DNA from: Hyphomicrobiales bacterium | GTDB taxonomy: Bacteria > Pseudomonadota > Alphaproteobacteria > Rhizobiales > Kaistiaceae | DNA: 64,000 bases | Assembly: GCA_017305635.1 (NCBI GenBank) | Contig: JAFKKF010000014.1 | Location: 62,001 to 126,000 of the forward strand | Direction: 5' to 3' | Shown here: positions 63,835-64,000 of the stretch, piece by piece | Layout: each line of letters starts with the position of its first letter | Position numbering within the stretch: position 1 is the stretch's first letter | Translations under genes and position numbers: made by a program | The notes under the pieces: generated by a model | Told to the model about the DNA's origin: nothing | Database searches by the model: none | Seen by the model: only the letters and a program-made list of their open reading frames with translations

Positions 63835-64000
63835 TTGCTCGCTGCCTTGAAGCGGTTCCTGCGAAAGGCGCTGGACCCGGACTTCGTGCCCGGCGCCCGG
63901 ACCGACAGGGTCATTCGCAGGCTCAGGGCCCAGGGCGTGCGCATCGGGGAGGGTTGCCGCATATATAGCAGCGACTTTTCGCTGGAACCCTACCTGGTCA
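63835..64000 (+). CDS. Hexapeptide acyltransferase, 5' part (partial)
   Basis: The frame from a TTG at 63835 stays open to the window edge (55 codons). GGGGAG lies 5 bases upstream, supporting the unusual start. The protein begins LLAALKRFLRKALDP and continues with RVIRRLRAQGVRIGEGCRIY and SSDFSLEPYLV. The GVRIGEGCRIY turn and the LEPYLV end match the N-terminus of left-handed beta-helix O-acetyltransferases that decorate surface polysaccharides. Too little is present to name a substrate. The 98 bases between ntrC and this start show nothing else. Confidence 0.6.
   Translation, partial: MLAALKRFLRKALDPDFVPGARTDRVIRRLRAQGVRIGEGCRIYSSDFSLEPYLV

Overview
The window is a gene-dense, high-GC chromosomal segment of an alphaproteobacterium, most likely in the order Hyphomicrobiales (Rhizobiales). 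The evidence is gene order: dnaE-rpsB-tsf-pyrH-frr-uppS-cdsA-dxr-rseP-bamA-lpxD-fabZ-lpxA-lpxI-lpxB-gltA; comEC facing lexA; moaC-moeA-lexA; eno-ftsB-pdhA-pdhB-pdhC-lpd-lipA; and ispDF-dusB-ntrB-ntrC. Supporting details are LpxI in place of LpxH, a lipoyl domain on the E1 beta subunit of pyruvate dehydrogenase, and a LexA box of the direct-repeat type GTTC-N7-GTTC. Almost everything is vertically inherited core metabolism. I see no insertion sequence, prophage, CRISPR array, tRNA or rRNA gene.

Layout. 1-5.7 kb: 3' part of dnaE, a small membrane protein, a secreted ClpP-fold protein, then rpsB-tsf behind a good promoter and a long foldable leader. 5.7-19.1 kb: a secreted GYF-domain protein, then pyrH-frr-uppS-cdsA-dxr-rseP-bamA (nucleotide metabolism, ribosome recycling, undecaprenyl and phospholipid synthesis, envelope proteolysis, outer-membrane assembly), a terminator, and lpxD-fabZ-lpxA-lpxI-lpxB (lipid A). 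19.1-26.9 kb: gltA, gltX, glnS, comEC and lexA. 27-30.7 kb: moeA, moaC, secG, a small secreted protein and tpiA on the minus strand, with a cluster of intergenic hairpins. 30.8-37.6 kb: a ppiD-trpE-(two paralogous small secreted proteins)-trpG-trpD-trpC operon. 37.7-47.7 kb: pyrG, a methyltransferase, a membrane glycosyltransferase, a VWA protein, kdsA, membrane proteins, queF and a DUF1835 protein. 47.7-58.9 kb: eno, a decayed toxin-antitoxin pair, ftsB, the pyruvate dehydrogenase operon with two small unknown genes inserted, lipA, a RatA/Coq10-like protein and cinA. 58.9-64 kb: ispDF, dusB-ntrB-ntrC and the start of a hexapeptide acyltransferase.

How the genes work together. uppS/cdsA/dxr/ispDF supply isoprenoid and lipid carriers. 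rseP and bamA maintain the envelope. The lpx genes with fabZ and kdsA build lipid A and Kdo. The pdh genes plus lpd, lipA and gltA join glycolysis (tpiA, eno) to the TCA cycle. ntrBC governs nitrogen control.

Most notable points: (1) gene order across 28.7-37.7 kb fits one inversion of secG-tpiA-ppiD-trp relative to the order I recall in related genomes; (2) a tandem pair of four-cysteine secreted proteins sits inside the trp operon with identical translation-initiation regions; (3) two small unknown genes are embedded in the pdh operon; (4) RpsB carries a helix-hairpin-helix tail and its mRNA a closed multi-hairpin leader; (5) a HigB/RelE toxin remnant abuts an intact antitoxin behind eno; (6) three convergent gene pairs share one CTAG as both stop codons. 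No wholly new multi-gene system is evident; the tandem secreted pair and the rpsB leader are the best candidates for undescribed biology.
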